Shown here piece by piece: positions 8,300 through 18,175 of a stretch of DNA of 47,657 bases. The stretch is from Bacteroidales bacterium UBA5833 (GTDB lineage: Bacteria; Bacteroidota; Bacteroidia; Bacteroidales; Lentimicrobiaceae), in assembly GCA_002433025.1 (NCBI GenBank), contig DJGZ01000058.1, positions 1 through 47,657 on the forward strand. The letters run 5' to 3'. Each line of letters starts with the position of its first letter. Position 1 is the stretch's first letter. The notes beneath the pieces are model-generated. The model made no database searches. It saw only the letters and a list, made by a program, of their open reading frames with translations, and had not been told where the DNA came from. A program made the translations under genes and the position numbers.

Positions 8300-8782
8300 A
8301 TGGATGATTTTCTTTATATTATAATAGGTATACTCTGGGTAGTTTACTCTCTTTATACCAATAAACAAAAGCAGCAGAAGAAGCGTATGATGGAGGAGCA
8401 GCGCAGGCAGGGCGGGAGCCCTGAGGCCGTTCCGCGCAGGTCATTGCTCGAGGAGCTGCTTGATGCAGAGGTGAAACTGCCGGAGCCTGTGGCTGAGGCG
8501 GCAGAGGAGCAGTATATACCTGAGTACACCAGTACTGTTGAAGACCGGAGTGCCGAGAGTATAGTGCCCGAAAATGAATCGCTCGAAAAAATTGAAGAAG
8601 AGGTCTCCGCTTCTTATTTTGAACAACAATACAATCTCAGGGCCAGGGTTGATACTGTAAAGCCTGACCGCGTGCATCCTGCATTTGTGGAAGAGGAAGA
8701 GGCGATCGCAGATATCGATGAGGATTTTGACCTGCGAAAAGCGGTGATCTATGCGGAAATCCTGAATCCACGCTACATTTAG
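8300..8782 (+). CDS. Membrane-anchored acidic protein of unknown function
   Basis: This 160-residue protein has one N-terminal transmembrane segment (about residues 4-19), then a short Lys/Arg/Gln-rich stretch and a long acidic region rich in Glu. It closes with DLRKAVIYAEILNPRYI. The positive stretch just after the membrane segment predicts a cytoplasmic tail. The tail looks disordered apart from its C-terminal motif, which suggests a conserved docking peptide. I recall similar short proteins in Bacteroidetes but no function. It reads in the same direction as the receptor gene that follows 128 bases later, which has its own promoter. Confidence 0.75.
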   Translation: MDDFLYIIIGILWVVYSLYTNKQKQQKKRMMEEQRRQGGSPEAVPRRSLLEELLDAEVKLPEPVAEAAEEQYIPEYTSTVEDRSAESIVPENESLEKIEEEVSASYFEQQYNLRARVDTVKPDRVHPAFVEEEEAIADIDEDFDLRKAVIYAEILNPRYI

Positions 8783-8820
8783 GCGAAATCAAATTTTGTT
8801 CAACCGTGCTCTAAAAAGTT

Positions 8821-8852
8821 TTGGAGCGTAAAATATTTTATTATTACCTTTA
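8821..8852 (+). promoter_or_regulatory. Promoter of the receptor-cargo-PorV cluster
   Basis: TTG (8821-8823) is followed after 21 bases by TACCTTTA (8845-8852), which is seven of eight bases of TAnnTTTG. The box ends 58 bases before the receptor start codon. Confidence 0.5.
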
Positions 8853-8910
8853 CCCGCTTTTAACGGCACACGCAACACACACAGAAAATCTAACATAAAA
8901 ATTCAATGGT

Positions 8911-11900
8911 ATGATCAGAAATCTACTGTTAACTATTGGGTTAGTGCTCGCGACAACCACGCTTGTATTCTCCCAGTCGGGAACCCTCAGGGGAAAAGTG
9001 ATCGATAAAACAACAAAGGAACCCATCCCCTTTGTGAATATTATCGTGGAACTCGGAGGAACACAGGCTGGCGGCACGACCTCTGACTTTGATGGGAACT
9101 ACACGATCAAGCCAATTACTCCGGGCAGGTATAACCTGAAAGCAACTTTTGTTGGTTTTAAACCCGTGATGATTCAGGGGCTTATTGTTAAATCGGATCA
9201 GATTACCTTCCAGAATGTGGAGATGGAATCGACCATGATTGAGATACAGACCTTCGAGGTTGTGGATTACAAGGTTCCCCTGATTGATAAGGACAAGACT
9301 TCAGTTGGCGCTACGGTGACATCCGAGGAAATTGCCAAGATGCCCAACAGGTCAGCCAATGCCATTGCCACCACTGTCGGAGGTGTGTTTTCTGCCGATG
9401 GTGAACGCGGCAGTGTGCGTGGCCAGCGTTCCGAAGGTACCGTTATGTATATTGACGGTATCAGGGTTCGTGGTTCGTCATCACTTCCTGAATCAGCCAT
9501 TGAACAGGTATCCGTGATCCTCTCAGGGGTTCCCGCCCAGTACGGGGATGCTACCGGGGGAATCATCAACGTTACCACAAAGGGCCCCAGCCGGGAATTC
9601 GGCGCCGGTATCGAGTTGCAGACTTCCCAGTATCTGGATGCATTCGGTTACAACAGGGCCGGTTTGAATATGCAGGGCCCGCTGCTTTGGAATAAAGAAA
9701 AAACCAGTTCATTGCTGGGATATTTTATTGCCGGTGAAGTTGTTTACAACCAGGATAGCAGGCCTACCGCAACAGGGATATATAAAGTAAAAGATGATGT
9801 TCTGCGGCAGCTCGAAGCAACTCCGCTTCGTCTTTCCGGAACCGGTTTTGGTACTTACTACAATACCAATTTTATCCGTACGAGCGATCTTGAATTTGTA
9901 AAAGCCACCCCTAACACGGAGAACATTGACATCAATGCATCCGGAAAGATAGATGTTAAAACCGGGCCTAATATCAACCTTTCACTCGGGGGCTCGATCA
10001 ATTATAGTGATGGCAGAAACTTCAACTATGCCCAGTCGATGTTTAATTATGACAAGAATATTCAGGTTATTGACAATACCTGGAGGGTTTTTGCCCGTTT
10101 CACCCAGCGCTTCCCCGCGGACAAGGAAAGCAAATCGCTGATTAAGAATGTATTTTATACCATACAGGCCGACTATACAAAATACGATCAAATAGCTCAG
10201 GATCCTGATCATCAGGATAATCTCTTTAACTATGGTTATCTTGGTAAGTATGAAACCCATAAAGTAAGGTCTTATGAATATGGATTCGATACCATTAGCC
10301 AGAAGACAGCGTTTATTCACAATGGTTTTCAGGATATAGCGGTTGATTTTACCGCCGGTACTGCTAATCCGGCCATTTCGAATTACACCCGTCAGTATTA
10401 TGAACTCTATCCTGAGGACATTTACCATAACAACCTGAATAACATTATTTCAGGTGGTGGATTGCTGAACGGAATGACAGCGCCGGCTATATACGGTTTA
10501 TGGGGCTCACCTGGGGCCAGTCAGGCAGTTGTTGGTAATCAAGCAGGCTATCAGCGAATCGATAATGAGCAGTATGCCATCAATGCCAATGCTTCTGCCG
10601 ATATCGGCAACCACGCCCTTCAATTCGGGTTTATTTACGAACAACGGGTTGACAGATACTATAATTACACTCCAATCGGATTGTGGAGCCTGATGCGCGG
10701 TTTGACCAATGCACACATTGAACAGCTTGACGTGATGAACCCGAAAATGGTTTATCTCGATGGTGTTTTCATGGATACCATATATTATGACCGCAAATAC
10801 GATGCCTTGTCGCAGCGCTATTTCGACAAGAGCCTGCGTAGCCGGATCGGCCTTCCGGTGGACGGAACCGATTGGATTGACATAGACTCCTATGATGTGA
10901 ACGCGCTGACCATCAATTATTATGATGCCAATGGCAAGATGCACACAGCCAGCCTGAGCAACTCCCTGTCCATTGACATGTTTTCACCTGACGAGTTGTT
11001 CAACAACGGTGAGAATCTTGCCACTTACAGTGGGTACACCTATGATGGCAAAAGAATTAAGATGAAGGACAGCCCCAGTTTTGATGATTTCTTCAATAAA
11101 AGGGATGCCAATGGTAATTATACCAGGGAAATTGCTCCTTTCTCTCCAATATATATGGCCGGTTATATACAGGATAAATTTGCTTTTGATGATCTTATCT
11201 TTAATATTGGGGTCAGGGTTGACCGTTTCGACGCCAACCAGCAGGTACTCACCGACCCGTACACCATTTATCCCGCCCTTACGGTTAAGGAAGTTAGTGA
11301 CCTCGGACAACATCCCCAGAACATGGGCAGCGATTATGTTGTTTATGTCGATAACCTCCGCAATCCAACCAGTATTATGGGATACCGCAACGGAGATACC
11401 TGGTATAATGCTGATGGTCTTGTGGTTACCGACCCATCGATTTCTCTCGATGCCGGCAACGGAGTAACCCCTTATCTGGCAGACAGGAACAATGTTACAG
11501 TGAGTTCAAAGGCATTCAGCGATTATGAGCCTCAGATTTCCGTGATGCCCCGTATTTCATTCTCATTCCCGATTTCGGACGAAGCGCTGTTTTTTGCCCA
11601 CTACGATGTGCTTACTCAGCGTCCCACTTACGCGTTGCGCATGAATCCCCTGGATTATTTCTTCCTTCCGGTTCTGGGAAGTCCGACCATCAACAATCCA
11701 AACCTGAAACCTGAGAAGACCATTGACTATGAACTCGGATTCCAGCAGCGTCTGACCAACAGTTCTTCGCTCACATTGTCAGCATATTACCGTGAAATCA
11801 GGGATCAGATCCAGGCTTACCGTTATACGGCTGCTTATCCAAAGACATATTATTCATACAACAATATTGACTTTTCAACTGTAAAGGGACTTACCGTGAC

Positions 11901-12618
11901 TTATGACCTGCGCCGTACATCCAACGCCAGGGTCAGGGCCAGCTATACCCTGCAGTTTGCCAACGGTACCGGTTCGGATCCCGAATTCGCAAAGGGATTG
12001 ATCCAGACAGGACAGCCTAACCTGCGTACACTGTTCCCGTTGAGTTTCGACCGCCGCCATGCACTTAACCTTATGCTTGACTATCGTTTTGCTGAAGGTA
12101 AGGAATACAACGGACCCGTTATCCGCCGCAAGAAAACTGACGCCGCCGGAGCGGAAGTGGTTAAAACCACCCAGCTGCTTAAAAACACCGGGGTGAACTT
12201 TACCATTTTCGGTGGCTCCGGTACCCCATACACTAAATCAAGCAAGATTGTTCAACTCGGACAGTCCGGTATTATTGACGGTTCTGTGAACGGATCCAGG
12301 TTGCCCTGGCAGTTCAGGATTGATGGCCGCGTTGATAAGGATATCAATGTCAGCTGGGGTGAGGGCAAACGCCAGTCGTATCTGAATGTTTACCTGCAGG
12401 TGTTAAATATTCTTGATTCCAAGAATATCATGAATGTTTATGCAGCCACCGGTAACCCCGATGATGACGGATATCTTGCAGCTGCTGAATATCAGGCACA
12501 GATAAATGCTCAGCTCAGTCCGGATGCGTACCGTGAGCTCTATAGCCTCCGGATCAACAGTCCGGGCAATTACAGCTCGCCGCGCCAGATCCGTCTGGGA
12601 TTGATCTTTAACTTCTAA
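8911..12618 (+). CDS. TonB-dependent receptor with carboxypeptidase-regulatory-like domain
   Basis: This is a 1235-residue outer-membrane protein. A signal peptide covers residues 1-22 (ending VFSQ). A carboxypeptidase-regulatory-like beta-sandwich follows at about 25-100 (GTLRGKVIDKTTKEPIPFVN, then FDGNYTIKPI). The plug domain is at about 120-220, with MYIDGIRVRG and GVPAQYGDATGGIINVTTKG. The remaining residues form the beta-barrel, which ends in the aromatic sequence RLGLIFNF. Such receptors import ligands using TonB energy, but this one sits next to a giant T9SS-type cargo and a PorV/PorQ-like gene rather than a SusD-like lipoprotein. The cargo starts 58 bases downstream, so the three genes are probably one transcript. 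The ligand is unknown. Confidence 0.93.
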   Translation: MIRNLLLTIGLVLATTTLVFSQSGTLRGKVIDKTTKEPIPFVNIIVELGGTQAGGTTSDFDGNYTIKPITPGRYNLKATFVGFKPVMIQGLIVKSDQITFQNVEMESTMIEIQTFEVVDYKVPLIDKDKTSVGATVTSEEIAKMPNRSANAIATTVGGVFSADGERGSVRGQRSEGTVMYIDGIRVRGSSSLPESAIEQVSVILSGVPAQYGDATGGIINVTTKGPSREFGAGIELQTSQYLDAFGYNRAGLNMQGPLLWNKEKTSSLLGYFIAGEVVYNQDSRPTATGIYKVKDDVLRQLEATPLRLSGTGFGTYYNTNFIRTSDLEFVKATPNTENIDINASGKIDVKTGPNINLSLGGSINYSDGRNFNYAQSMFNYDKNIQVIDNTWRVFARFTQRFPADKESKSLIKNVFYTIQADYTKYDQIAQDPDHQDNLFNYGYLGKYETHKVRSYEYGFDTISQKTAFIHNGFQDIAVDFTAGTANPAISNYTRQYYELYPEDIYHNNLNNIISGGGLLNGMTAPAIYGLWGSPGASQAVVGNQAGYQRIDNEQYAINANASADIGNHALQFGFIYEQRVDRYYNYTPIGLWSLMRGLTNAHIEQLDVMNPKMVYLDGVFMDTIYYDRKYDALSQRYFDKSLRSRIGLPVDGTDWIDIDSYDVNALTINYYDANGKMHTASLSNSLSIDMFSPDELFNNGENLATYSGYTYDGKRIKMKDSPSFDDFFNKRDANGNYTREIAPFSPIYMAGYIQDKFAFDDLIFNIGVRVDRFDANQQVLTDPYTIYPALTVKEVSDLGQHPQNMGSDYVVYVDNLRNPTSIMGYRNGDTWYNADGLVVTDPSISLDAGNGVTPYLADRNNVTVSSKAFSDYEPQISVMPRISFSFPISDEALFFAHYDVLTQRPTYALRMNPLDYFFLPVLGSPTINNPNLKPEKTIDYELGFQQRLTNSSSLTLSAYYREIRDQIQAYRYTAAYPKTYYSYNNIDFSTVKGLTVTYDLRRTSNARVRASYTLQFANGTGSDPEFAKGLIQTGQPNLRTLFPLSFDRRHALNLMLDYRFAEGKEYNGPVIRRKKTDAAGAEVVKTTQLLKNTGVNFTIFGGSGTPYTKSSKIVQLGQSGIIDGSVNGSRLPWQFRIDGRVDKDINVSWGEGKRQSYLNVYLQVLNILDSKNIMNVYAATGNPDDDGYLAAAEYQAQINAQLSPDAYRELYSLRINSPGNYSSPRQIRLGLIFNF

Positions 12619-12676
12619 ACCGCACTGAAAAATCCCTAATACGAAAAGAAACGCACATACTATAAAATTTCCGATT

Positions 12677-15600
12677 ATGAAAAATATTGTCCGTTTGTCT
12701 CTTGTAACTTTAATCTGTGCTCTTTTGGCTATGCCGGGTTACGCAGATTATAACAAGCAAGCCAGAAAGTCCGGGAGGGCCGATGTGAAGTCCACTGCGG
12801 CTGGCTGTCTCCCGGGAGCAGGGTTCAAGTACCTTGAGATTAATAATGTCCGTACCCGGATCAATACCGGGGGTGATATGTGGTGGGACTTTGAAGTTGC
12901 CCAGTATGAGATTCCCAAGGGCTCCAGGAAGACTTCCATGTTTTCCGCTGCTTTGTGGATCGGGGGTATCGACGTGAACGACCAGCTTAAACTGGCTGCT
13001 TTGCGTTTCCGTCAGGGCCCCAGCTCCGGAAGCCCCGGTACTGGTAACGATTTCTGGCCTGGTCCGCTTACCATTGATGGTACTGCGGCAATCAGTGAAG
13101 AAACCTGTGCCCAGTATGATAAATTGTTTCCCATCACCCGTGCCGAGATCGATGAATACCTGGCATGGTGGGACAACAGGGCCGCTTTTCCTGGTTACCA
13201 GATACCCCAGTCGATCCTCGACTGGCCGGCCCATGGTGATGTTTCCAAAAAGCAGAGTTATTACCTGGCGCCGTTTTTCGACAGGTCGGGTGATGGCACT
13301 TACGATCCTGAAGACGGAGATTATCCCTATTATGACCTTTCTAACGAGCTCTGCCACTCCACCGTTCAGACCAAAGAGGGTGAAGAAGGCATTGTACGCG
13401 GCGGTCTGCTGGCTGACCAGGTAATCAAAGGCGACGCCACGTTGTGGTGGGTGTTTAACGATAAGGGAAATATTCATACCGAAACCCAGGGTACCCCGAT
13501 TGGATTGGAAATCAGGGCCCAGGCCTTTGGTTTTGCCACCAACGATGAAATCAATAACATGACTTTCTACAGTTATGAAATTATAAACCGTTCAACCTAC
13601 CGCCTTACCGGAACTTATTTCAGCCAGTGGGTGGATACTGACCTTGGATACCATCTCGATGATTATATCGGGTGTGATGTTAGCAGAGGTTTAGGGTATT
13701 CATATAATGGCAAACCTAAAGATGGTGACGGGCAGTTCTGGGCATACGGCGACCAGCCTCCTGCAATAGGTGTTGACTTTTTCCAGGGGCCTTATATGGA
13801 CCCCGATGGCTCTGATAACCCTTCATTTAAAGGTGATGGAATTCTGGGACCCTCTTTTAACGGCGACTGCAGCATTGTAAGTCTGAACGGTTCTTACCTC
13901 GATATGAATTATGGAGAAGAAGGTAATATACTGACAGGAAGTTTTCTAGTACGTGCCGAAGCTATTAATGGTGTTAACTTCGGTAACGGAATTGTTGATG
14001 ACGAGCGTTTCGGCATGCGCCGCTTTGTTTATCACAACAACAGCGGTGTGCCTGATTATATGACCGACCCGGATTATGCCCCTGAGTATTACAACCTGCT
14101 CCGTGGTATATGGAAGGACAATACGAAGATGATGTATGGCGGTAACGCGCATTCCTCCTCCGGCGCTTACGGGCCTGCCTGTGATTTTATGTTTCCAGGC
14201 GACACGGATGTGTGCGACTGGGGTACAGGTGGAATCCCCCCCTCAGGGCCAAAGAACTGGACGGAAGAGATTGCCCAGAACCAACCGCACGACCGTCGTT
14301 TTATGCAGTCGGCCGGACCTTTCGTTCTTGAACCGGGTGCAGTTAACTATATTACTGTTGGTATTCCCTGGGCTCGAGCTGCTTCGGGAGGCCCCTGGGC
14401 TTCTGTGAAACTGCTTCAGGTGGTTGATGACAAGTGCCAGTTGCTCTTTGATAACTGTTTTGCTGTTGTAAGCGGCCCGAATGCCCCTGATCTTACCATC
14501 CGTGAACTGGATAAGGAATTTATTTTTTATATCACAAACCGCAGGACCAACGATGCCGGTAATAATTTCAATGAATCATACACTGAACTGGATCCTGCAA
14601 TTCTTGCTGTAGCAAACAGTACAGGATTTAACTTTGATCCTTACTACCGTTTCGAAGGATACCAGGTGTTCCAGTTAAAGAACGCCAATGTATCCGTAGC
14701 CGATATTCATGACCAGTCTCTTGCCCGCCTTGTTTACCAATGTGACGTTAAAAACGGCGTCACCCAATTGGTGAATCATAATTTTGATCAATCGGTCAAC
14801 GCCAATGTTCCTGTTGAAGAGGTTTATGGTGCCGATCTGGGGATTTCCCATACTTTCAGGTTGCGCGAGGATGCTTTCAGCGGACAGCGCCTGGTTAACC
14901 ACAAGCAGTACTATTATCTGGCGCTTGCCTATGGCTACAATGAGTACATGAAGTACAGCGCGGATCCGGGCTCACAGGAAGCCGGGATTATCGGTTTAAC
15001 CGGACAAAAAAAGACATACCTGGCCGGTCGTAAGAATATCAAGGTTTATACCGGAATCCCGCACATTCCCGTAGGGACCATTCAGGCAAACGCTCCATAC
15101 GGTGCAGGTGTGGAGATTACCCGCCTTCAGGGACAGGGAAATGGTGGTAACATTTTGGATATGAAAGATGAAACCATTGCTGAGATACTGTCTAAAAAAC
15201 CGGTTGATTCTGCTAATCAAACCGGTAATCCTGATTACCCGATAGCTTATCAGGCTCAATATAAAGCCGGTCGTGGACCTATTGATATTAAGGTGATCGA
15301 TCCGTTGAATGTTAAGAATTCTGAGTATATCATAACTTTTGACTCTTTGGCTCCTTATTTTTTGAAAATTGGTTTAGATAGTACTCTGAGTACCCGTTCG
15401 TCATGGAAGTTGACCGACTTATCAACTAACATTACTTACAGATCTGATACGCTGATTTCTTTTAACAATGAGCAACTTTTCCCGGAATTGGGTTTATCCA
15501 TCAGAATAGGTCAAATTCTTGATCCCGGACCATATCTTGTTAACAGATATCTTGATGGAAATGGACAGGAGGTAACGGTTTATGAAGTTATCTCTGAGAA

Positions 15601-16960
15601 CAATGGTGTATTGGAATCCTCCATTACATTTGCTGATAGTTCGAAAATTTGGCTAACGGGTTTACCTGATATAGATGGAACTGCTTTTAACTGGATTCGT
15701 TCTGGTGTGGTAAATGATGCTACTACGCCTGCCAACAACGATTGGTATATGCCAAATATACCTCATGATCCTAGCGGGAATTTTGAGAAAATTGTTAACG
15801 CTACCTGGGCTCCGTATCTTATGACTGCTTCTACTGAACAAGATGCTATATACGGTCCTGCATTCAGAATTGCTTCAAAAACCGGATCCAGGTATTCTGA
15901 TCTTTCCAGCATTGATGTTGTATTTACTTCTGATAAAAGTAAATGGACACGTTGCCCAGTAATAGAAATGTGCGCTGATAAAACTTTGTCGGAGGGCGGC
16001 GTTGAGCGTTTCAAAATCAGGGCCGGCCGGTCTGTTGATAAGAATGGCAATCCTGCTCCTGCAGGCAGTGGCGCCAGCAATAATCCTGAAGATCCTAACT
16101 ACATCGCCGAAACGGGGATGGGATGGTTTCCCGGATATGTGATAAATATAGAAACCGGAGAGAGATTAAATGTGGCATTTGGAGAAAATTCCTGGCTTGT
16201 TGGAGAAAACGGCAGGGATATGGTGTTTAATCCTTCTTCAAATATTGTTTCCGGAAACACTTTAGTTTATGGCGGGATGCATTATTTATATGTTTTCAGT
16301 CATACAACGGGCAAACCCATTGAAGGGGCGAATATTCCTGCGTATGATGCCGGAAGGAAAATCAGAAACAGTATTCCGCAATTTAATCAAAATCAGCTAG
16401 CTTTAGTCTATTCCAGCGCGATGTGGGTTAATATCCCCCTTGCCGTAGCTGGTCAGGAATGGCTGTCGAATGAGGCTAAGGTTCGTATCCGTATTGCAAA
16501 ACCATATTGCCGTTATTACAGTACTTCAGAAATGGACAGCGTTTATATGGCTGATCACTCCGATAACCGGAACTTCCCGAAATATAAATTCTCGACGGAG
16601 AGTGTAGCAACCACGACAAACAATATTGCCAAGGCCCAGTCTGAACTGGATCTGATTGCGGTGGTCCCCAATCCCTATTACGCTTATTCAACGTATGAGA
16701 CAAACCAGCTTGACAACAGGGTTAAGATTATCAATCTGCCCAGAAAGTGCACGGTTTCAATTTATACCACCAATGGAATGCTTATCAGGCAGTTCACCAA
16801 GGATGAAGAAGGAACCGCGATTCAGTGGGATCTGAAAAATTTTGCCGGTATTCCGATCTCCGGCGGCGTTTATCTGGTGCACGTGAAAGCTGACGGAATC
16901 GGTGAGAAGATCGTTAAGTGGTTCGGGGCACTCCGGCCGGTTGACCTTAATGCCTTCTGA
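12677..16960 (+). CDS. Giant secreted protein with T9SS-type C-terminal domain
   Basis: This 1427-residue protein has a signal peptide (residues 1-23, ending GYA). The early region contains SMFSAALWIGGID and DRSGDGTYDPEDGDYP, the latter resembling Asp-rich calcium loops. The last 90 or so residues have the layout of a T9SS sorting domain: VVPNPYYAYSTYE, then VKIINLP, VSIYTTNGMLIRQF, WDLKNFAGIPISGGVYLVHV and GEKIVKWFG, ending RPVDLNAF. The expected route is Sec export, then T9SS transport to the surface. I recognise no catalytic domain. The stretch from about 15180 to 16480 is visibly more AT-rich than both flanks. The gene lies between a TonB receptor and a PorV/PorQ-type protein. Confidence 0.85.
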   Translation: MKNIVRLSLVTLICALLAMPGYADYNKQARKSGRADVKSTAAGCLPGAGFKYLEINNVRTRINTGGDMWWDFEVAQYEIPKGSRKTSMFSAALWIGGIDVNDQLKLAALRFRQGPSSGSPGTGNDFWPGPLTIDGTAAISEETCAQYDKLFPITRAEIDEYLAWWDNRAAFPGYQIPQSILDWPAHGDVSKKQSYYLAPFFDRSGDGTYDPEDGDYPYYDLSNELCHSTVQTKEGEEGIVRGGLLADQVIKGDATLWWVFNDKGNIHTETQGTPIGLEIRAQAFGFATNDEINNMTFYSYEIINRSTYRLTGTYFSQWVDTDLGYHLDDYIGCDVSRGLGYSYNGKPKDGDGQFWAYGDQPPAIGVDFFQGPYMDPDGSDNPSFKGDGILGPSFNGDCSIVSLNGSYLDMNYGEEGNILTGSFLVRAEAINGVNFGNGIVDDERFGMRRFVYHNNSGVPDYMTDPDYAPEYYNLLRGIWKDNTKMMYGGNAHSSSGAYGPACDFMFPGDTDVCDWGTGGIPPSGPKNWTEEIAQNQPHDRRFMQSAGPFVLEPGAVNYITVGIPWARAASGGPWASVKLLQVVDDKCQLLFDNCFAVVSGPNAPDLTIRELDKEFIFYITNRRTNDAGNNFNESYTELDPAILAVANSTGFNFDPYYRFEGYQVFQLKNANVSVADIHDQSLARLVYQCDVKNGVTQLVNHNFDQSVNANVPVEEVYGADLGISHTFRLREDAFSGQRLVNHKQYYYLALAYGYNEYMKYSADPGSQEAGIIGLTGQKKTYLAGRKNIKVYTGIPHIPVGTIQANAPYGAGVEITRLQGQGNGGNILDMKDETIAEILSKKPVDSANQTGNPDYPIAYQAQYKAGRGPIDIKVIDPLNVKNSEYIITFDSLAPYFLKIGLDSTLSTRSSWKLTDLSTNITYRSDTLISFNNEQLFPELGLSIRIGQILDPGPYLVNRYLDGNGQEVTVYEVISENNGVLESSITFADSSKIWLTGLPDIDGTAFNWIRSGVVNDATTPANNDWYMPNIPHDPSGNFEKIVNATWAPYLMTASTEQDAIYGPAFRIASKTGSRYSDLSSIDVVFTSDKSKWTRCPVIEMCADKTLSEGGVERFKIRAGRSVDKNGNPAPAGSGASNNPEDPNYIAETGMGWFPGYVINIETGERLNVAFGENSWLVGENGRDMVFNPSSNIVSGNTLVYGGMHYLYVFSHTTGKPIEGANIPAYDAGRKIRNSIPQFNQNQLALVYSSAMWVNIPLAVAGQEWLSNEAKVRIRIAKPYCRYYSTSEMDSVYMADHSDNRNFPKYKFSTESVATTTNNIAKAQSELDLIAVVPNPYYAYSTYETNQLDNRVKIINLPRKCTVSIYTTNGMLIRQFTKDEEGTAIQWDLKNFAGIPISGGVYLVHVKADGIGEKIVKWFGALRPVDLNAF

Positions 16961-17006
16961 TATTCCTGACAGTAAGAATCTGAAATAACGAAAAACACTC
17001 AAAATA

Positions 17007-18071
17007 TTGATTATGAACAAGATCTATAAATACTTCGCTGCCATTTTGCTGACCGGGGCATTGCTGACTCCTTTCGCACAATTGTCCGCCGGTAATAAGG
17101 ACAGGTCAGGTCAGGCTGGTGCATCCGAACTGCTCATCAATCCCTGGGCGCGCAGTTCAGGTTGGGGAGGGGCCAATGTAGCCAGTGTAAAAGGGCTGGA
17201 AGGACTTTTCGGAAACGTGGCAGGTACCGCCCACACCAAGGGGACTGAGTTGATCTTCGCAAATACCCAGTGGCTGAAAGGCAGTGAGATTAGTATCAAT
17301 GCTTTTGGTTTAACCCAGAAAATCGGACAATCCGGCGTCATCGGACTGGGAATTATGTCGATGAATTTCGGTGATATTCCCATCAGAACCGAAGACCTGC
17401 CTGAAGGAGGTATCGGAAATTATTCACCCAGCTACATGAACATTAATATATCTTATGCCAAAGCCTTTTCGAGCAGCATCTATGGAGGTATTAATATCAA
17501 GATTATTTCTGAAGTGATTTCTGACGTAAGTGCGCAGGGAATCGGCATTGATGCCGGTATCCAATATGTTACCGGGCCCCGTGAAAACGTACGGTTTGGC
17601 ATCACACTGCGTAATGTCGGGCCTACCATGAGTTTCAGCGGTGATGGTTTGTCAATCCGGAGTCTGCTGCCCGGCCAGGAAAGTTATTTCACCCTGGAAC
17701 AGCGGTCTGCCGATTTTGAATTGCCTACCCAACTCGCGATAGGCGCATCTTACGATTTTTACATCTCCGAAATGCACCGGTTGAGCCTGGCGGGTAACTT
17801 TGTGTCAAACTCCTTCAACAAAGACCAGTTCATCGTGGGAGCAGAGTATGAGTTGAAATCATATCTTATGCTGCGTGGCGGATATACCTACGAAGAAGGA
17901 ATCACTGAAAAAAGCGAACGAACGACTGCCTTTACAGGGCCAAGTGCAGGCTTTACCGTTGCAGTGCCGCTTGACAAAGAGAAGGGATCCTCCATTGCTA
18001 TTGACTATTCATACAGGGCCACTGATCCATTCAACGGAACCCACAGCATAGGCGCACGGATTAACCTCTGA
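17007..18071 (+). CDS. PorV/PorQ family outer-membrane protein
   Basis: This 354-residue protein has a signal peptide (about residues 1-28) and a predicted FadL-like outer-membrane barrel. The N-terminus of the mature protein carries the family pattern LLINPWARSSGWGGANVAS, where a short plug precedes the barrel. It is followed by alternating Gly/aromatic strands and a final GARINL. PorV shuttles T9SS cargo to the attachment complex on the cell surface, and PorQ-type relatives have related roles. Placement 46 bases behind a T9SS-type cargo suggests a dedicated partner for that cargo; this is an inference. The tandem ATGs MIM leave two codons of doubt about the start. A strong terminator follows. 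Confidence 0.85.
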   Translation: MIMNKIYKYFAAILLTGALLTPFAQLSAGNKDRSGQAGASELLINPWARSSGWGGANVASVKGLEGLFGNVAGTAHTKGTELIFANTQWLKGSEISINAFGLTQKIGQSGVIGLGIMSMNFGDIPIRTEDLPEGGIGNYSPSYMNINISYAKAFSSSIYGGINIKIISEVISDVSAQGIGIDAGIQYVTGPRENVRFGITLRNVGPTMSFSGDGLSIRSLLPGQESYFTLEQRSADFELPTQLAIGASYDFYISEMHRLSLAGNFVSNSFNKDQFIVGAEYELKSYLMLRGGYTYEEGITEKSERTTAFTGPSAGFTVAVPLDKEKGSSIAIDYSYRATDPFNGTHSIGARINL

Positions 18072-18111
18072 TTTTCAGGTCCGGTTTATACCGGCCTGTT
18101 CTAAAAAACTG

Positions 18112-18145
18112 AAAGGACCCTTGTATAAGGGTCTTTTCTTCTTAT
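18112..18145 (+). terminator. Intrinsic terminator after the PorV-like gene
   Basis: AAAGGACCCTT (18112-18122) pairs with AAGGGTCTTTT (18127-18137) around a four-base loop with a single G-U pair, and is followed by CTTCTTATT. It closes the receptor-cargo-PorV cluster. Confidence 0.85.
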
Positions 18146-18175
18146 TATCCCGGATTATAATTTAAGATTTTCGTT

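Noticed and set aside
12710..13477. Long open frame (255 codons) on the minus strand inside the giant cargo gene
   Set aside because: It lies opposite a strongly supported secreted protein and has no signal, domain or promoter of its own; it is a shadow of the real frame.
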